Shown: piece by piece, positions 26,239-36,255 of the stretch
Layout of the letters: every line of letters starts with the position of its first letter
How positions within the stretch are numbered: position 1 is the stretch's first letter
NCBI GenBank assembly: GCA_037045435.1
Contig: JBAOID010000030.1
Location: forward strand, 1-52,023
DNA from: CBDUEF01 sp018063485
GTDB lineage: Bacteria; Pseudomonadota; Alphaproteobacteria; Rhodobacterales; Rhodobacteraceae
Length of the DNA stretch: 52,023 nucleotides
Reading direction: 5' to 3'
The notes under the pieces: generated by a model
What the model saw: the letters and a program-made list of their open reading frames with translations, nothing else
The model's database searches: none
Told to the model about the DNA's origin: nothing
Position numbers and translations under genes: made by a program

Positions 26239-26982
26239 TCAGATCAGAAATCCGCCGTCGGCATCGTCACCGGCTTCTTCGGTCAGACGGTCCAGATCGG
26301 GCACCCTGATCTGCCGTTTGCCCTCCAGTTCGATCACGCCATCGCGCTTCAAAGCGCTCATTTGCCGGCTGACGGTTTCAAGCGTCAACCCCAGATAATC
26401 GGCCATTTCCTCACGGGTGAGAGGCAAGTCAAAGCGAAAGGACTGATCCTCGTTCAGCGCGACGCCTGCGCTGCGCCGGGCCAGAATCGACAGCAGCGAT
26501 GCAATCTTCTCGCGGGCATTCTTGCGCCCCAGCAACAGCATCCATTCGCGGGCTGCATCCAATTCGTCGAGCGTCATTTCCAACAGCCGTTGTGCTACAT
26601 TCGGCGTCGTCGCGATCAATTCCTCGAACGGCCTTTTGCGAAAACAGCACATCACCAGATCCGTGGTGGCCGTAACATCATAGGCCGCTGTCGACCGGCC
26701 CGGGCGCCCCACGAAATCGGAGGGCAACAACAAGCCAACCATCTGGCGGCGGCCGTCCTCCATCGTCTGAGTCAAGGTGGCAATTCCGGTCACCACCGAA
26801 GCCACGAAATCCATCCGGTCGCCGGACCAGATCACGGTCTGGCCCGCCTGAAAACTTCTGTAATATTTGATCCCGTCAAGAATCTTCAGTTCATCATCAT
26901 CACAGCGCGCACAAACGGCGCGGTGGCGGATTGGGCAATCGCCACAGTTGGGTGCCGAGAATTTCAGGTCGTGAAGGCCCAT
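26239..26982 (-). CDS. fnrL: Oxygen-sensing Crp/Fnr-family regulator FnrL
   Basis: Anaerobic regulator whose oxygen-labile iron-sulphur cluster controls dimerisation and DNA binding. The 247-residue protein has an N-terminal cysteine group (C13, C16, C24, C27 in NCGDCPIRHRAVCARC) and C112/C113 in the effector domain, giving the four cluster ligands. It also has the cyclic-nucleotide-like fold, and a helix-turn-helix with LGLTLETVSRQ, where E and SR recognise TTGAT half-sites. It is divergent from hemN, and a near-perfect FNR box sits between them, so autoregulation is likely. Confidence 0.94.
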   Translation of the reverse strand: MGLHDLKFSAPNCGDCPIRHRAVCARCDDDELKILDGIKYYRSFQAGQTVIWSGDRMDFVASVVTGIATLTQTMEDGRRQMVGLLLPSDFVGRPGRSTAAYDVTATTDLVMCCFRKRPFEELIATTPNVAQRLLEMTLDELDAAREWMLLLGRKNAREKIASLLSILARRSAGVALNEDQSFRFDLPLTREEMADYLGLTLETVSRQMSALKRDGVIELEGKRQIRVPDLDRLTEEAGDDADGGFLI

Positions 26983-26997
26983 GACAATCCAATCCGT

Positions 26998-27011
26998 TTG
27001 ATCTAGGTCAA
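26998..27011. promoter_or_regulatory. FNR/FnrL binding site between fnrL and hemN
   Basis: TTGAT-CTAG-GTCAA matches the FNR consensus TTGAT-N4-ATCAA at nine of ten positions. It lies 16 bases from the fnrL start codon and 34 bases from the hemN start codon, so it could serve both genes. Confidence 0.85.
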
Positions 27012-27044
27012 AGCGGAAGGCTGACCTCCGACTAAGGTATCCAA

Positions 27045-28400
27045 ATGGCAGATCATTCGCAACTCATGCGGCTCGGTCTTTTTGACGCGCGCGTGCCCCG
27101 CTACACCAGTTATCCGACTGCGCCACAATTTGGCGCATCGGTTGATGCTGTTGTTTTTGAGAATTGGCTTTCGGATATCCCGGCAGGGTCGGAAATATCG
27201 CTTTATATGCATGTTCCGTTCTGTCGCAGGTTGTGTTGGTTCTGTGCGTGCCGAACGCAGGGAACGCTTTCGGATGATCCGGTGCGCGCCTATGCCGCAG
27301 TGCTGAAAGCCGAAATAGCCCTGCTCAAGGCGCGATTGGCCCCGGATGTGCGGCTCTCGCGCCTGCATTGGGGTGGCGGCACGCCAACGATGTTGCCACC
27401 GGATCTGATTCACGAACTCACAGAAACAATTTTTGATGTGGCTCCGATGGGGCCGGGAGCCGAGTTTTCGGTTGAGATTGATCCCAACGAGGTTGACGCG
27501 GCTCGTCTTGATGCGCTGGTTGCTTGCGGGATGAACCGCGCCTCGATCGGGGTGCAGGACTTTGACCCGGAAATCCAAAAGGTGATCGGGCGCGAGCAAA
27601 GCTATGAGTTGACCGCAGAGGTTGCCCAGATGATTCGGGCGCGCGGCGTCAAAAGTCTGAACGCCGATATTCTTTATGGATTGCCGCATCAGTCCGTTTC
27701 ACGCATTGCGGCTTCGGTGGAAAAGCTGCTGACCCTGGCTCCTGACCGCGTGGCGCTTTACGGCTACGCCCATGTGCCATGGATGAGCCGTCGTCAGCAA
27801 CTGATCCCTTCGGCCAGTTTGCCCACGCCACAAGAGCGGCTTGATCTGTTCGAGACGGCGCGGCAGTTGTTCACCGCTGCGGGCTATGATGAAATCGGCA
27901 TCGACCATTTTGCCAAGCCCACTGACGGCATGGCCAAAGCGGCCAAAGCCGGAACCTTGCGGCGGAATTTTCAGGGCTATACCGATGATACGGCTCCGGT
28001 GCTGGTGGGGCTGGGGGCTTCGTCGATATCGCGCTTTCCGCAAGGCTTTGCGCAGAATGCTTCGGCCACCGCCGCCTATACCAAGGCCATCCGTGAGGGG
28101 CGTTTTTCCGTCCATCGCGGTCATGTCTTTGCCGGAGAAGACAAGGTGCGCGCCCGCATCATCGAGGCGTTGATGTGCGACTTCCGGGTGGATCGTGCCG
28201 AGTTGAAGCGCGATTTCGGCGTCAGCAACGTCTGGATAGACGAGAAATTCGATGCAGCCGTGACGGCGTTTCCGGGGGTTCTGGCCTTGAGCCCGTCAGC
28301 ATTGGAAATCCCGCCTCATGCGCGCCCACTGACCCGGATGATCGCGCAAAAGTTTGACGCCTATGATCACGGCAAGGCCCGGCACTCGGGTGCGACCTGA
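27045..28400 (+). CDS. hemN: Oxygen-independent coproporphyrinogen III oxidase
   Basis: Radical-SAM enzyme that decarboxylates coproporphyrinogen III in heme and bacteriochlorophyll synthesis when oxygen is scarce. The 451-residue product carries the cluster motif C60-x3-C64-x2-C67 followed by C69, the CxxxCxxCxC form of true HemN. It also has HWGGGTPTML, SVEIDPNEV, RASIGVQDFDPEIQ and the family C-terminal HemN_C domain. It sits directly behind a strong FNR box and is divergent from fnrL, as expected for an FnrL-activated gene. HemW-type paralogues lack the extra cysteine and some of these features. Confidence 0.95.
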   Translation: MADHSQLMRLGLFDARVPRYTSYPTAPQFGASVDAVVFENWLSDIPAGSEISLYMHVPFCRRLCWFCACRTQGTLSDDPVRAYAAVLKAEIALLKARLAPDVRLSRLHWGGGTPTMLPPDLIHELTETIFDVAPMGPGAEFSVEIDPNEVDAARLDALVACGMNRASIGVQDFDPEIQKVIGREQSYELTAEVAQMIRARGVKSLNADILYGLPHQSVSRIAASVEKLLTLAPDRVALYGYAHVPWMSRRQQLIPSASLPTPQERLDLFETARQLFTAAGYDEIGIDHFAKPTDGMAKAAKAGTLRRNFQGYTDDTAPVLVGLGASSISRFPQGFAQNASATAAYTKAIREGRFSVHRGHVFAGEDKVRARIIEALMCDFRVDRAELKRDFGVSNVWIDEKFDAAVTAFPGVLALSPSALEIPPHARPLTRMIAQKFDAYDHGKARHSGAT

Positions 28401-28403
28401 CGG

Positions 28404-29636
28404 TCATCGGGCAGAAGGCCCAAGACTTTCCAGCAGATCGACCATGCGCGGCAGGCAACGGCTGCGCAAATCGTAGTGATCCAGCATCGTTTGACGCGCT
28501 GCCTTGCGCGTGGAGGCAAAGCGCTCGGGCCGGGCAAGCGCCTCAGTCAGGGCATTGGACCAACCGGCCACATCGAAAAAATCAACCAGAGTGCCATTTT
28601 CACCATGTCGGATCACCTCGGCCACCGGGGGCGTGTTGGAGCCGATCACATGACAGCCTGCCGCCATGGCTTCCAGCATCGACCAACTCAGAACGAAAGG
28701 ATAGGTCAGATAGGCATGGGCACGGCTGACCTGCATCAGGGACACGAAATCAGGGTAGGGGATCTTACCCATGAAATGAAGGCGTGTGCTGTCGACCCGG
28801 CCCGCGATCTCATCCAGAAACCGCTGTTTCCAGCCCTTTTCGCCGTTGGGGGCCGCCCCATAACTCACTTCGTCACCGCCTACGATCACCACTTGGGCGT
28901 TGGGGCGCGTGGCCATCACCGCAGGTAGCGCGCGCATGAAGATGTGATAGCCGCGGTAGGGTTCAAGATTGCGATTCACAAAGGTCAGAACCTCATCCTT
29001 GGGTGTCAGTTTGTGCCCACCCGGCAAGGCAAACCGCGCCTGTGGGTTGGGGGCCATCACCGCCGTATCCACGCCGTCATGGATCACATGGATGCGCCCG
29101 CGCAGCGTGTCGGGATAAGTCGAGGCCTGCCAGCGGGTTGGTGACAGCCCGGCATCGGCATGAACCAGCGCCTGCCCCAGATGGGTGGTGCGTCCCTGAG
29201 CGATCAGGCGTTGATCGAAATTCGGCGGGTTGAATTCGGGATCAAACCCCACATCGGCACCGCGTCCCTTGTAGTAGAATTCGGCGTAAACCAAGAGCTT
29301 GGCCTCGGGCCAGACTTCCTTGAGAAACAGTGTCTCGCCCCAGCCCGAATGACCAAAGATCACATCGGGCACATAGCCGTTACGGTCGCGCAACTGCTGG
29401 GCGGCGCGGGCGACGGTGACGCCCCGGTCGCTCATCTGGGTATAGGTGCGCCCCAGACGGGTGGCGGCGGGGTCCACTTTGGGGGCCTCGTGCTTGTATT
29501 TCAGCACCGGGATTTCCGAGGCGCGCTGATTGCCGCCATCGGTCAGGGCCAGACATTCATGGCCGCGCCGGGCGAGTTCGGGGGCCAGATGCAGGAACTG
29601 GCCCGGAAAATTCTGATGCACGAACAGGATTTTCAC
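28404..29636 (-). CDS. Family 4 glycosyltransferase
   Basis: A 410-residue GT-B-fold transferase. N-terminal half: KILFVHQNFPGQFLHLAPELARRGHE. C-terminal nucleotide-sugar-binding half: RNLEPYRGYHIFMRALP, VVIVGGDEVSYG and MLEAMAAGCHVIGSNTPPVAEVI. The E in the last motif is a conserved catalytic-site residue of GT4. Donor and acceptor are not apparent. The start overlaps the yejF stop by four bases, so it is translated with the peptide transporter operon, an unusual partnership. It is convergent with hemN. Confidence 0.88.
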   Translation of the reverse strand: MKILFVHQNFPGQFLHLAPELARRGHECLALTDGGNQRASEIPVLKYKHEAPKVDPAATRLGRTYTQMSDRGVTVARAAQQLRDRNGYVPDVIFGHSGWGETLFLKEVWPEAKLLVYAEFYYKGRGADVGFDPEFNPPNFDQRLIAQGRTTHLGQALVHADAGLSPTRWQASTYPDTLRGRIHVIHDGVDTAVMAPNPQARFALPGGHKLTPKDEVLTFVNRNLEPYRGYHIFMRALPAVMATRPNAQVVIVGGDEVSYGAAPNGEKGWKQRFLDEIAGRVDSTRLHFMGKIPYPDFVSLMQVSRAHAYLTYPFVLSWSMLEAMAAGCHVIGSNTPPVAEVIRHGENGTLVDFFDVAGWSNALTEALARPERFASTRKAARQTMLDHYDLRSRCLPRMVDLLESLGPSAR

Positions 29637-31233
29637 GCCCGATCCCCAAAAGCGGCGGCCATCAAGGCGCGGGTATAGTCGCTGGTCGGGTTGGTGAACA
29701 CCTGCGCAGCCTCCCCGGCCTCAACCGTATCGCCCTCTTTCATCACGATCACCTTATGCGACAGCGCCCGCACCACCCGCAGATCGTGGCTGATGAAGAT
29801 ATAGGCCAACCCCCATTTCTTTTGCAGATTGCGCAGCAGGTCCACAATCTGCACCTGCACCGTCATGTCCAGCGCCGAGGTCGGCTCGTCCAGCACCACC
29901 AGTTGCGGGCGCAGGATCATGGCGCGGGCGATGGCGATACGTTGGCGCTGGCCGCCGGAAAACTCATGCGGATAACGCGCCATGCTTGCGGGATCGAGAC
30001 CCACTTCGACCATGATCTCGGTCACCATCTCGCGCCGGTTGCGCCCCGGCTCCAGCCCATGCACCCCCAGACCTTCGGCGATGATCTCTTCGGCGGTCAT
30101 ACGTGGCGACAGGCTGCCGAAAGGGTCTTGAAACACGATCTGCATATGGCGGCGGATGTCGCGCAGGGCGTGGCCGTGTTTGGTCAGCAACTCCTCGCCC
30201 TGAAACACAACGCTGCCTGTTGCTGCCGTCAGCCGCAAGATCGCAAGCGCCAGCGTGGTCTTGCCCGACCCGCTTTCGCCCACGATCCCAAGGGTTTCGC
30301 CTGCACGCACGCTCAGGTTGGCCGCGTTCACCGCCTTTACATGGCCCACGGTCTTGCGCAGAAAGCCGCGCTGGATCGGAAACCAGACGCGCAAATCCTG
30401 GGTGCGGATAACCTCGGCGGCCCCTTCTGGCACCGGACCGGCCACGCCTTTGCGGTTCTGCCGCCAGCAGCTTTTGCGTATAGGGGTGTTGCGGGTTGCC
30501 GAAGATCTCCGCGGTCGTGCCCTGTTCGACAATCTCACCACCCTGCATCACGCACACCCGGTCGGCGATGCGGCGCACGATGCCAAGATCATGGGTGATG
30601 AACAGAAGGCTCAGGCCCTCGGATCGTTTCAGCTCGGCCAAAAGCTCAAGGATCTGCGCCTGAATCGTCACGTCCAGCGCCGTTGTCGGCTCATCCGCGA
30701 TCAGCAGTTCCGGCCCGTTCGCCAGCGCCATCGCGATCATCACCCGCTGCCGCTGCCCGCCCGAAAGCTGATGCGGATAGGCCGCCAAGGCGGCTTTCGG
30801 CCTCACGGATGCCAACCTTGTGCAAAAGGTCCAGCACCCGCGCGCGCGCCGCCGCCCCGGACAAGCCCTGATGCAGCGTCAGGCTTTCGCTCAACTGCTT
30901 TTCAATGGTGTGCAGCGGGTTCAGCGAGGTCATCGGCTCCTGAAAGATGAAGCTGATGTCATTGCCGCGCACCCGGCGCAGCTCTGCCCGGCTGGCGCCC
31001 ACCATCTCGCGCCCCCAGATAGCGCACCGAGCCGGTGATTTGGGCGCTATCGGGCAAAAGCCCCACGGTGGACAGCGCCGTCACCGATTTGCCCGACCCG
31101 CTTTCGCCGACCAGAGCCACGCGTCTCGCCCTTGGCCGACCGAGAAACTGACGCCCGCGCACCGCCTACAATGCTGCGGCCGTCTTGCTGAAAGGCGATG
31201 CGTCAGGTTGGCAACGTCCAGAACCGTGGTCAT
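29633..31233 (-). pseudogene. yejF: Peptide ABC transporter, dual-ATPase subunit YejF, frameshifted
   Basis: Energises peptide import with two fused ABC domains in one chain (about 533 residues after correction). The first domain can be read as ALVGESGSGKSV, IFQEPMTSLNPLHTIE, HQLSGGQRQRV and LLIADEPTTALD; the second as IVGESGSGKTT, VFQDPFGSLSPRM, EFSGGQRQRIAI and VVLDEPTSALD. At least five single-base indels interrupt it, at about 30450, 30789, 31013 and in 31120-31200. The frame resumes with expected residues each time. The ATG at 31233 overlaps the yejE stop. The gene's last bases overlap the glycosyltransferase start. The second domain is intact. Confidence 0.87.
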
Positions 31234-32365
31234 CGAAAGGTCTTTCGCGGATCAAAGGCGTCGCGGATGCCCTCGAAGATGAACACCAGAAGCGACAGCA
31301 TGATGGCAAAGGTGAAAAAGGCGGTGAAGGCCAGCGACGGCATTTGCAGGTTCTGCTTGGCCTGCTGGGTCAACTCGCCCAAGGCTGGGCAGGTTGGCGG
31401 GCAGGCCAAAGCCCAGAAAATCCAGCGTCGCCAGCGATCCGATCGCGCCCGTCACCACGAAGGGCAGCATGGTCAGCGTCGCCACCATCGCATTGGGCAG
31501 CACATGGCGGAACATGATCACCCGGTCAGGCACCCCCAAGCGCGCGGGCGGCGCGGACATATTCGAAATTGCGCGCGCGCAGGAATTCGGCCCGCACCAC
31601 GCCGACAAGCGCTGGTCCAGCCGAACAGCACCATCAGCACCGACCAGCAGCCAGAAGCTTCGTCCGCCAGATCGCCGAAACGATGATGATGAACGTAAAG
31701 CGAGGGGGTCGAGCTCCAGATTTCCAGCACGCGCTGAAAGACCAGATCGACCAGCCCGCCGAAATAGCCCTGCACCGCGCCCGCCGCGATCCCGATGACC
31801 GAACTGCACAGCGGTCACGATCAGCGCGAACAGGTCACCGACAGCCGGAAGCCGTAAATCACCCGCGCCAGCACATCGCGCGAGGTGTCATCGGTGCCCA
31901 GCCAATGCGTGGCATCGGGCGCGCGAAGGCGCCGCTTGTCCACCCAGATTGTTGATGGTGTTATAGCTGATAGGGGATCGGCGCCCAGAGAATCCAGCCC
32001 TTGTAGATAGCCCTCGCCCCCGGCCACCGTCGTTGCCCTCGGCCACATCACTCATGATCTGATCTGGTGTCGTCGAAGCATCCCACCAGCCCGCCGGTCC
32101 TGATCAGGCATTGCACCTCGGTCGGCCTTGTAATTCGCCTCGGTCTGGAAATCGCCGCCGAAAGTCGCGCTCGGAGTAGAAAGCGCAGGAAGGGCATGGT
32201 CAACTCGCCGCGATAGCTGACCAGGAGCGGGCGGTCATTGGCCAGCACCTCGGCGAAAAGCGACAAGCCGAACAGCAGCGATGAACAGCCACAGCGACGC
32301 AGTAGGCGCGCCGGTTGGTCTTGAAATTGCGCCAGCGGCGGCTGGTTGAGCGGGGACAGCGCCAT
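31230..32365 (-). pseudogene. yejE: Peptide ABC transporter permease YejE, frameshifted
   Basis: Inner-membrane permease of about 378 residues. Legible parts are the N-terminus MALSPLNQ, then FGLSLFAEVLANDRPLLVSYRGEL, EVQCLIRTGGLVGCFDD, a THWLGTDDTSRDVLARVIYGFRLS loop, the permease EAA-like LGFGLPANLPSLG and a C-terminus ending EGIRDAFDPRKTFR. Single-base indels break it into several frames. The start is 4 bases from the yejB stop and the end overlaps the yejF start (ATGA). Gene order and the long periplasmic insert after the first helix identify YejE rather than OppC. Confidence 0.82.
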
Positions 32366-32368
32366 GCC

Positions 32369-33542
32369 CTAACCCCGTCCGCTCGAAGTCGATGCGCGGA
32401 TCAACCCAGACATACATCAGGTCCGACAGAATCCCGATCACCAGCCCCATCAGGCCAAAGGCGTAAGAGCGTGCCGAACACCACCGGATAGTCGCGCTGC
32501 AACGCGCCGCATCGAAAGCCCAGCTGGCCCAAGACCGTCCAGCGAAAAGATCGTCTCGATGATCAGCGATGCCGCCGAAGAACACCGCCACGAACAGCGC
32601 CGGAAAGCCCGCGATCACGATCAGCATGGCATTGCGGAAGACATGGCCATAAAGCACGCGGCGCTCGGTCAGGCCCTTGGCGCGGGCGGTCATCACATAT
32701 TGCTTCTTGATTTCGTCCAGAAAGCTGTTCTTGGTCAGCAGGGTCAGCGTGGCAAAGCTGACGAAATGGTCGAGGCGACAACCGGCAAGGTGATGTGCCA
32801 CAGATAATCCAGCGCCTTGCCGCATCAGGCGTCAGATCGTCCCAATTGTCCGATGGTCAGCCCGCGCAGCGGGAATATCTGCCAGTAGGAGCCGCCCGCA
32901 AACAGCACCATCAGCAGCACCGCGAACAGGAACCCCGGTATCGCATAGGCCGCCATGATGATGCCGACTGGTCCAGCTGTCAAAGCGGCGAGCCGTCGCG
33001 CACCGCCTTGCGGATGCCCAAGCGGGATCGAGACCAGATAGGCGATCAGCGTCGACCACAGGCCAAGCGTGATCGAGACCGGCATCTTTTCCAGCGATCA
33101 GCTCCAGCACACCGGTCGAGCGGAAATAGCTTTGCCCGAAATCAAAGCGCAGATAATTGCCCATCATGATGAAGAACCGCTCGACCGCCGGGATCATCTC
33201 TTTGGTGCAGTCCTTGGCGCTGTTGCAGGCCGGCGTGCCAACTGATAACCTGCGGGCGCAGATGAAGCGGGCAAAGCCGAATTCGCACCTCAAGCTTGGG
33301 CGCGAAACTCGGGCGGCAGGCCCCGCGCGCCGACATAATCGGAACTGGCATCCTTCGGCGCCGGGATCAGACACCGTCACCGCTGACGGCCTTGAGGCAT
33401 CGTCGCCTTCGCCCTCCATCCGGGCCTCGATCTGATCGAACGGGCCACCGGGGACGAATTGCGTCAGGGTGAAGTTGACCACCATGATCCCGATCAGCGT
33501 CGGGATCACCAAAAGCAGGCGGCGAAGGATATAGGCTCCCAT
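32369..33542 (-). pseudogene. yejB: Peptide ABC transporter permease YejB, frameshifted
   Basis: Permease partner of YejE, about 390 residues after correction. The N-terminus is intact: MGAYILRRLLLVIPTLIGI, then NFTLTQFVPGGPFDQIEARMEG, typical of YejB. FFIMMGNYLRFDFGQSYFR, TLLTKNSFLDEIKKQYVMTARAKGL and LMYVWVDPRIDFER can be read in other frames further on. Several single-base indels separate them. The stop at 32369-32371 is inferred from the shifted frame. It starts 3 bases after the yejA stop. Confidence 0.82.
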
Positions 33543-33545
33543 AGG

Positions 33546-35436
33546 TTATTTCAGCGCACCAGAGGCCTTGAGGGCCGCCGCCTTGTCGGGGTTGAACCAC
33601 CAGAACGTGGTTTCGCCCAACGCATAGGGCGGCAATTTGTCGGGATGTGCGTATTGGTCATAATAGGCCACGGTATAGGCGTTCTTATACCATTGCGGGA
33701 TCCAGAACCGCAGGCTGCGCAACACCCGATCCAGCGCGCTGCGTCGCCACGTCCAGATCCTGCGCGCGTTTGGGCGGCTTCAATCGGATCAAGCAACTTG
33801 TCCACTGCCGGATTGGCAAGCCCGGCGCGGTTGCGGGTGGAATTGTTGGCGGTGACCGAGGCATAGGCCTGTTTCATCTCGCCGCCCGGCTCATATCCGT
33901 TCACCGCATTGCCGACGATGATGTCGAAATCGAAGGCGGGCGGATCACTGCGCTGGCTCATCTGCGCCGAATCGACCAGTGTCAGCACCGCATCCACCCC
34001 CAAGGCGCGCAGGTTTTCCACATATGGGTTGATCACCCGCTCAAAGGCGGGGCTGTCCTCAAGGAACTCCACCTTCAGGGTCTCGCCCTTGGCATTGCGC
34101 CGCATCCCGTCGCTTCCCACTTCCCAACCCGCCGCATCCAGCAGCGCCGAGGCCGCGCGCAGGTTCTTGCGGTCAAGCGTTCTTGTCGGGCGTGGACACC
34201 GATCCCATCGCGGCCTCATCCGTCAGGATCGTGGCAGGCAGCAGGCCCTCATCGACCAAAGGCTGCAACAACGCGGTTTGCGCCGGTGTGGCGGGGCCGA
34301 CCGCTGCCATCTGCCGTGTTGTCCCAGATCGAATTGATCCGTGAATACAGCCCGTAAAACAACGTCTGGTTTGACCATTCAAAATTGAACATCAGGCCGA
34401 TCGCCTCGCGCACGCGGACGTCCTGGAACTTTTCGCGCCGCAGATTGATCAGAAACCCCTGACCGCTGGCAATGTTGCCGTTGGGCAATTCGGTTTTGAT
34501 CACCGAGCCAGTCCTGAGCGCCGGAAAATCATAGGCAGTGGCCCATTGCTTGGACGAGTTTTCATTGCGGAACGTATAGGCGCCGGATTTGAACGCCTCG
34601 AACGCGGCGGAATCATCGCCGAAATACTCGATCCTGATGCGGTCGAAATTGTGCTGACCCACCTCAAGCGGGTGGTTGATGCCCCAATAATCGGGGTTGC
34701 GCTTGTAGATGATCTGTTGTCCGGGGCGCATGCTGTCCAAAACATAGGGCGCGGTGCCAAGGAAGGGCTCAAGGCTGGAGTCCTCCAGATCACGCTTTTT
34801 GCCCAGATAATCGGCCTTGGAGATCACCGAAAGGCCGCCCGCCGTGGCAGGCATGTCGCGAAACGGAGTGCCGGGGGTAAAGGTGAACTTCACGCGGTAA
34901 GGGTCAAGCGCCTCAACCGTTTGCACCTTGGAATTGAACACCGAGCGGAATTCGGCAATGCCTTTGTCGCGGAAGAGTTCATAGCTGAACACCACATCAT
35001 CGGCGCTCATCGGTGAGCCGTCCGAGAATTTCACATCATGGCGCAGGTTGAAGATCACCCAGGAGCGATCCTCGGGATATTCCATCGTCTCGCACATCAG
35101 ACAATAGGCCGCGCCGATTTCATCGCTGGTCGCGCCCAGGATACTTTCATAGAAGATCGACGACAATGCGGCAGAGACACCCTTGACCGAATAGGGATTC
35201 ATCGAATCAAAAGTGCCGGGCGCCCATTCCGAAATCTCACCGCCCTTGGGCGCATCGGGGTTCACATAATCCAGATGCTTGAAATCGGCAGGATATTTCA
35301 GGGCACCAAAAGTAGAGATGCCATGCGCGATGATGGTCTTTTCTTCGGCATGCAAAGGGAGAGCCAATACCGCAACCAGAGTGGTTTGAGATATCCATGC
35401 GGCTGCTTTGCACCGCGCCGCTGTCTTTGCCAACAT
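33546..35436 (-). pseudogene. yejA: Periplasmic peptide-binding protein YejA, frameshifted
   Basis: Solute-binding protein of cluster C (peptide/microcin C uptake). The first 375 or so codons are intact: signal peptide, KTIIAHGISTFGALKYPADF, YVNPDAPKGGEISEW, GTFDSMNPYSVKG, ADDVVFSYELF and RNPDYWGINHPL. After SIWDNTA the frame breaks at about 34318 and again near 34185, both one-base insertions, then near 33735-33780. The C-terminus reads through to an alternative frame ending at 33546. It heads the yejABEF operon, about 145 bases downstream of the cytochrome c gene, which has its own terminator. Confidence 0.86.
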
Positions 35437-35530
35437 GCCCCAACTCCCCGCCTTCTTTTCGCCAATCTAAAACGGAAGGGCCCGGTCTCACAAGGCGCGA
35501 ATACGTGAGGGGGCAGTGATCCATGTGTAA

Positions 35531-35562
35531 CGAAAAAGGGCCGCCCCCTGGGACAGCCCTTT
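35531..35562 (-). terminator. Rho-independent terminator of the cytochrome c gene
   Basis: On the minus strand AAAGGGC pairs with GCCCTTT over a partly paired loop, followed by a run of five T. It begins 20 bases after the cytochrome c stop codon and separates it from yejA. Confidence 0.75.
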
Positions 35563-35581
35563 GTTCAGCAAGAATGGCAAG

Positions 35582-36100
35582 TCACTTCAGCGTGGCCAGA
35601 TAGGCAATCAGATTGGCCCGGTCTTCGGCTTTGGGAAGGCCGGCGAAAGACATCTTGGTTCCGGGAACATCGGTTTTGGGGTTGGTCAGGAACAGATCCA
35701 GGTTGGCGGGTGTCCAGGGGTCGTTGACCGATTTCATTCCGTCGGAGTAGCCAAAGCCTTCAACTGTGCCGCGCGGACGCTCGACGACGCCGTTCAGATG
35801 CGGGCCGGTGCTGTCGGTGCCGTCGGCCTTGTGGCAAGCCTTGCATTTGCTGAAGACCTTCTCACCGGCGGCGACATCTGCCGAGGCATAGATTTCATCA
35901 AAGCTGGGCCCTTCAGTGGCCGCTTCGGCTGGGGCTGCGTCGCCGGTGTCAATGGTGTAGGCTTGCGACGCCACCTCACTGCCATGTCCTTCGCTGCCGG
36001 TATCATAAAGCGAATTTGCTGCCCACGAGGCAAAAAGATAGATCAGAAGCGATCCGCAGATTGCGCCGGTTATTTTGGTCAGGGTCATCGTGTTGAACAT
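35582..36100 (-). CDS. Membrane-anchored class I cytochrome c
   Basis: A 172-residue electron carrier. An uncleaved N-terminal helix (about residues 10-28) anchors it, a flexible acidic/Ala-rich tether follows (residues 35-65), and the heme domain is C-terminal. The heme motif is CKACH at 86-90; the axial methionine is probably M150 in PGTKMSFAG. The layout resembles cytochrome cy/c552 of Rhodobacter, which carries electrons from bc1 to cytochrome oxidase. ATG 36100 is preceded by AAGGAAGG at an ideal distance. It is divergent from pheA. Confidence 0.92.
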   Translation of the reverse strand: MFNTMTLTKITGAICGSLLIYLFASWAANSLYDTGSEGHGSEVASQAYTIDTGDAAPAEAATEGPSFDEIYASADVAAGEKVFSKCKACHKADGTDSTGPHLNGVVERPRGTVEGFGYSDGMKSVNDPWTPANLDLFLTNPKTDVPGTKMSFAGLPKAEDRANLIAYLATLK

Positions 36101-36255
36101 GTGCGCCTTCCTTGCGGCTGGTTTCGCCGGAAATGGTTTCGGGGTATCTATCCGCTTCCACCTTCCTCTTTCAAGGTGTAGTAGCGCGACCAACCCGCCC
36201 TTGCAGAAGTTTTTCTGAACCGAAGGGCATTTTTTGTATCGAAAGAGTGCCAAAA

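Noticed and set aside
30440..34330. True pseudogenisation of the Yej transporter
   Set aside because: Breaks are dense one-base indels with conserved protein on both sides, and four genes are hit at once in one block; sequence error explains this better.
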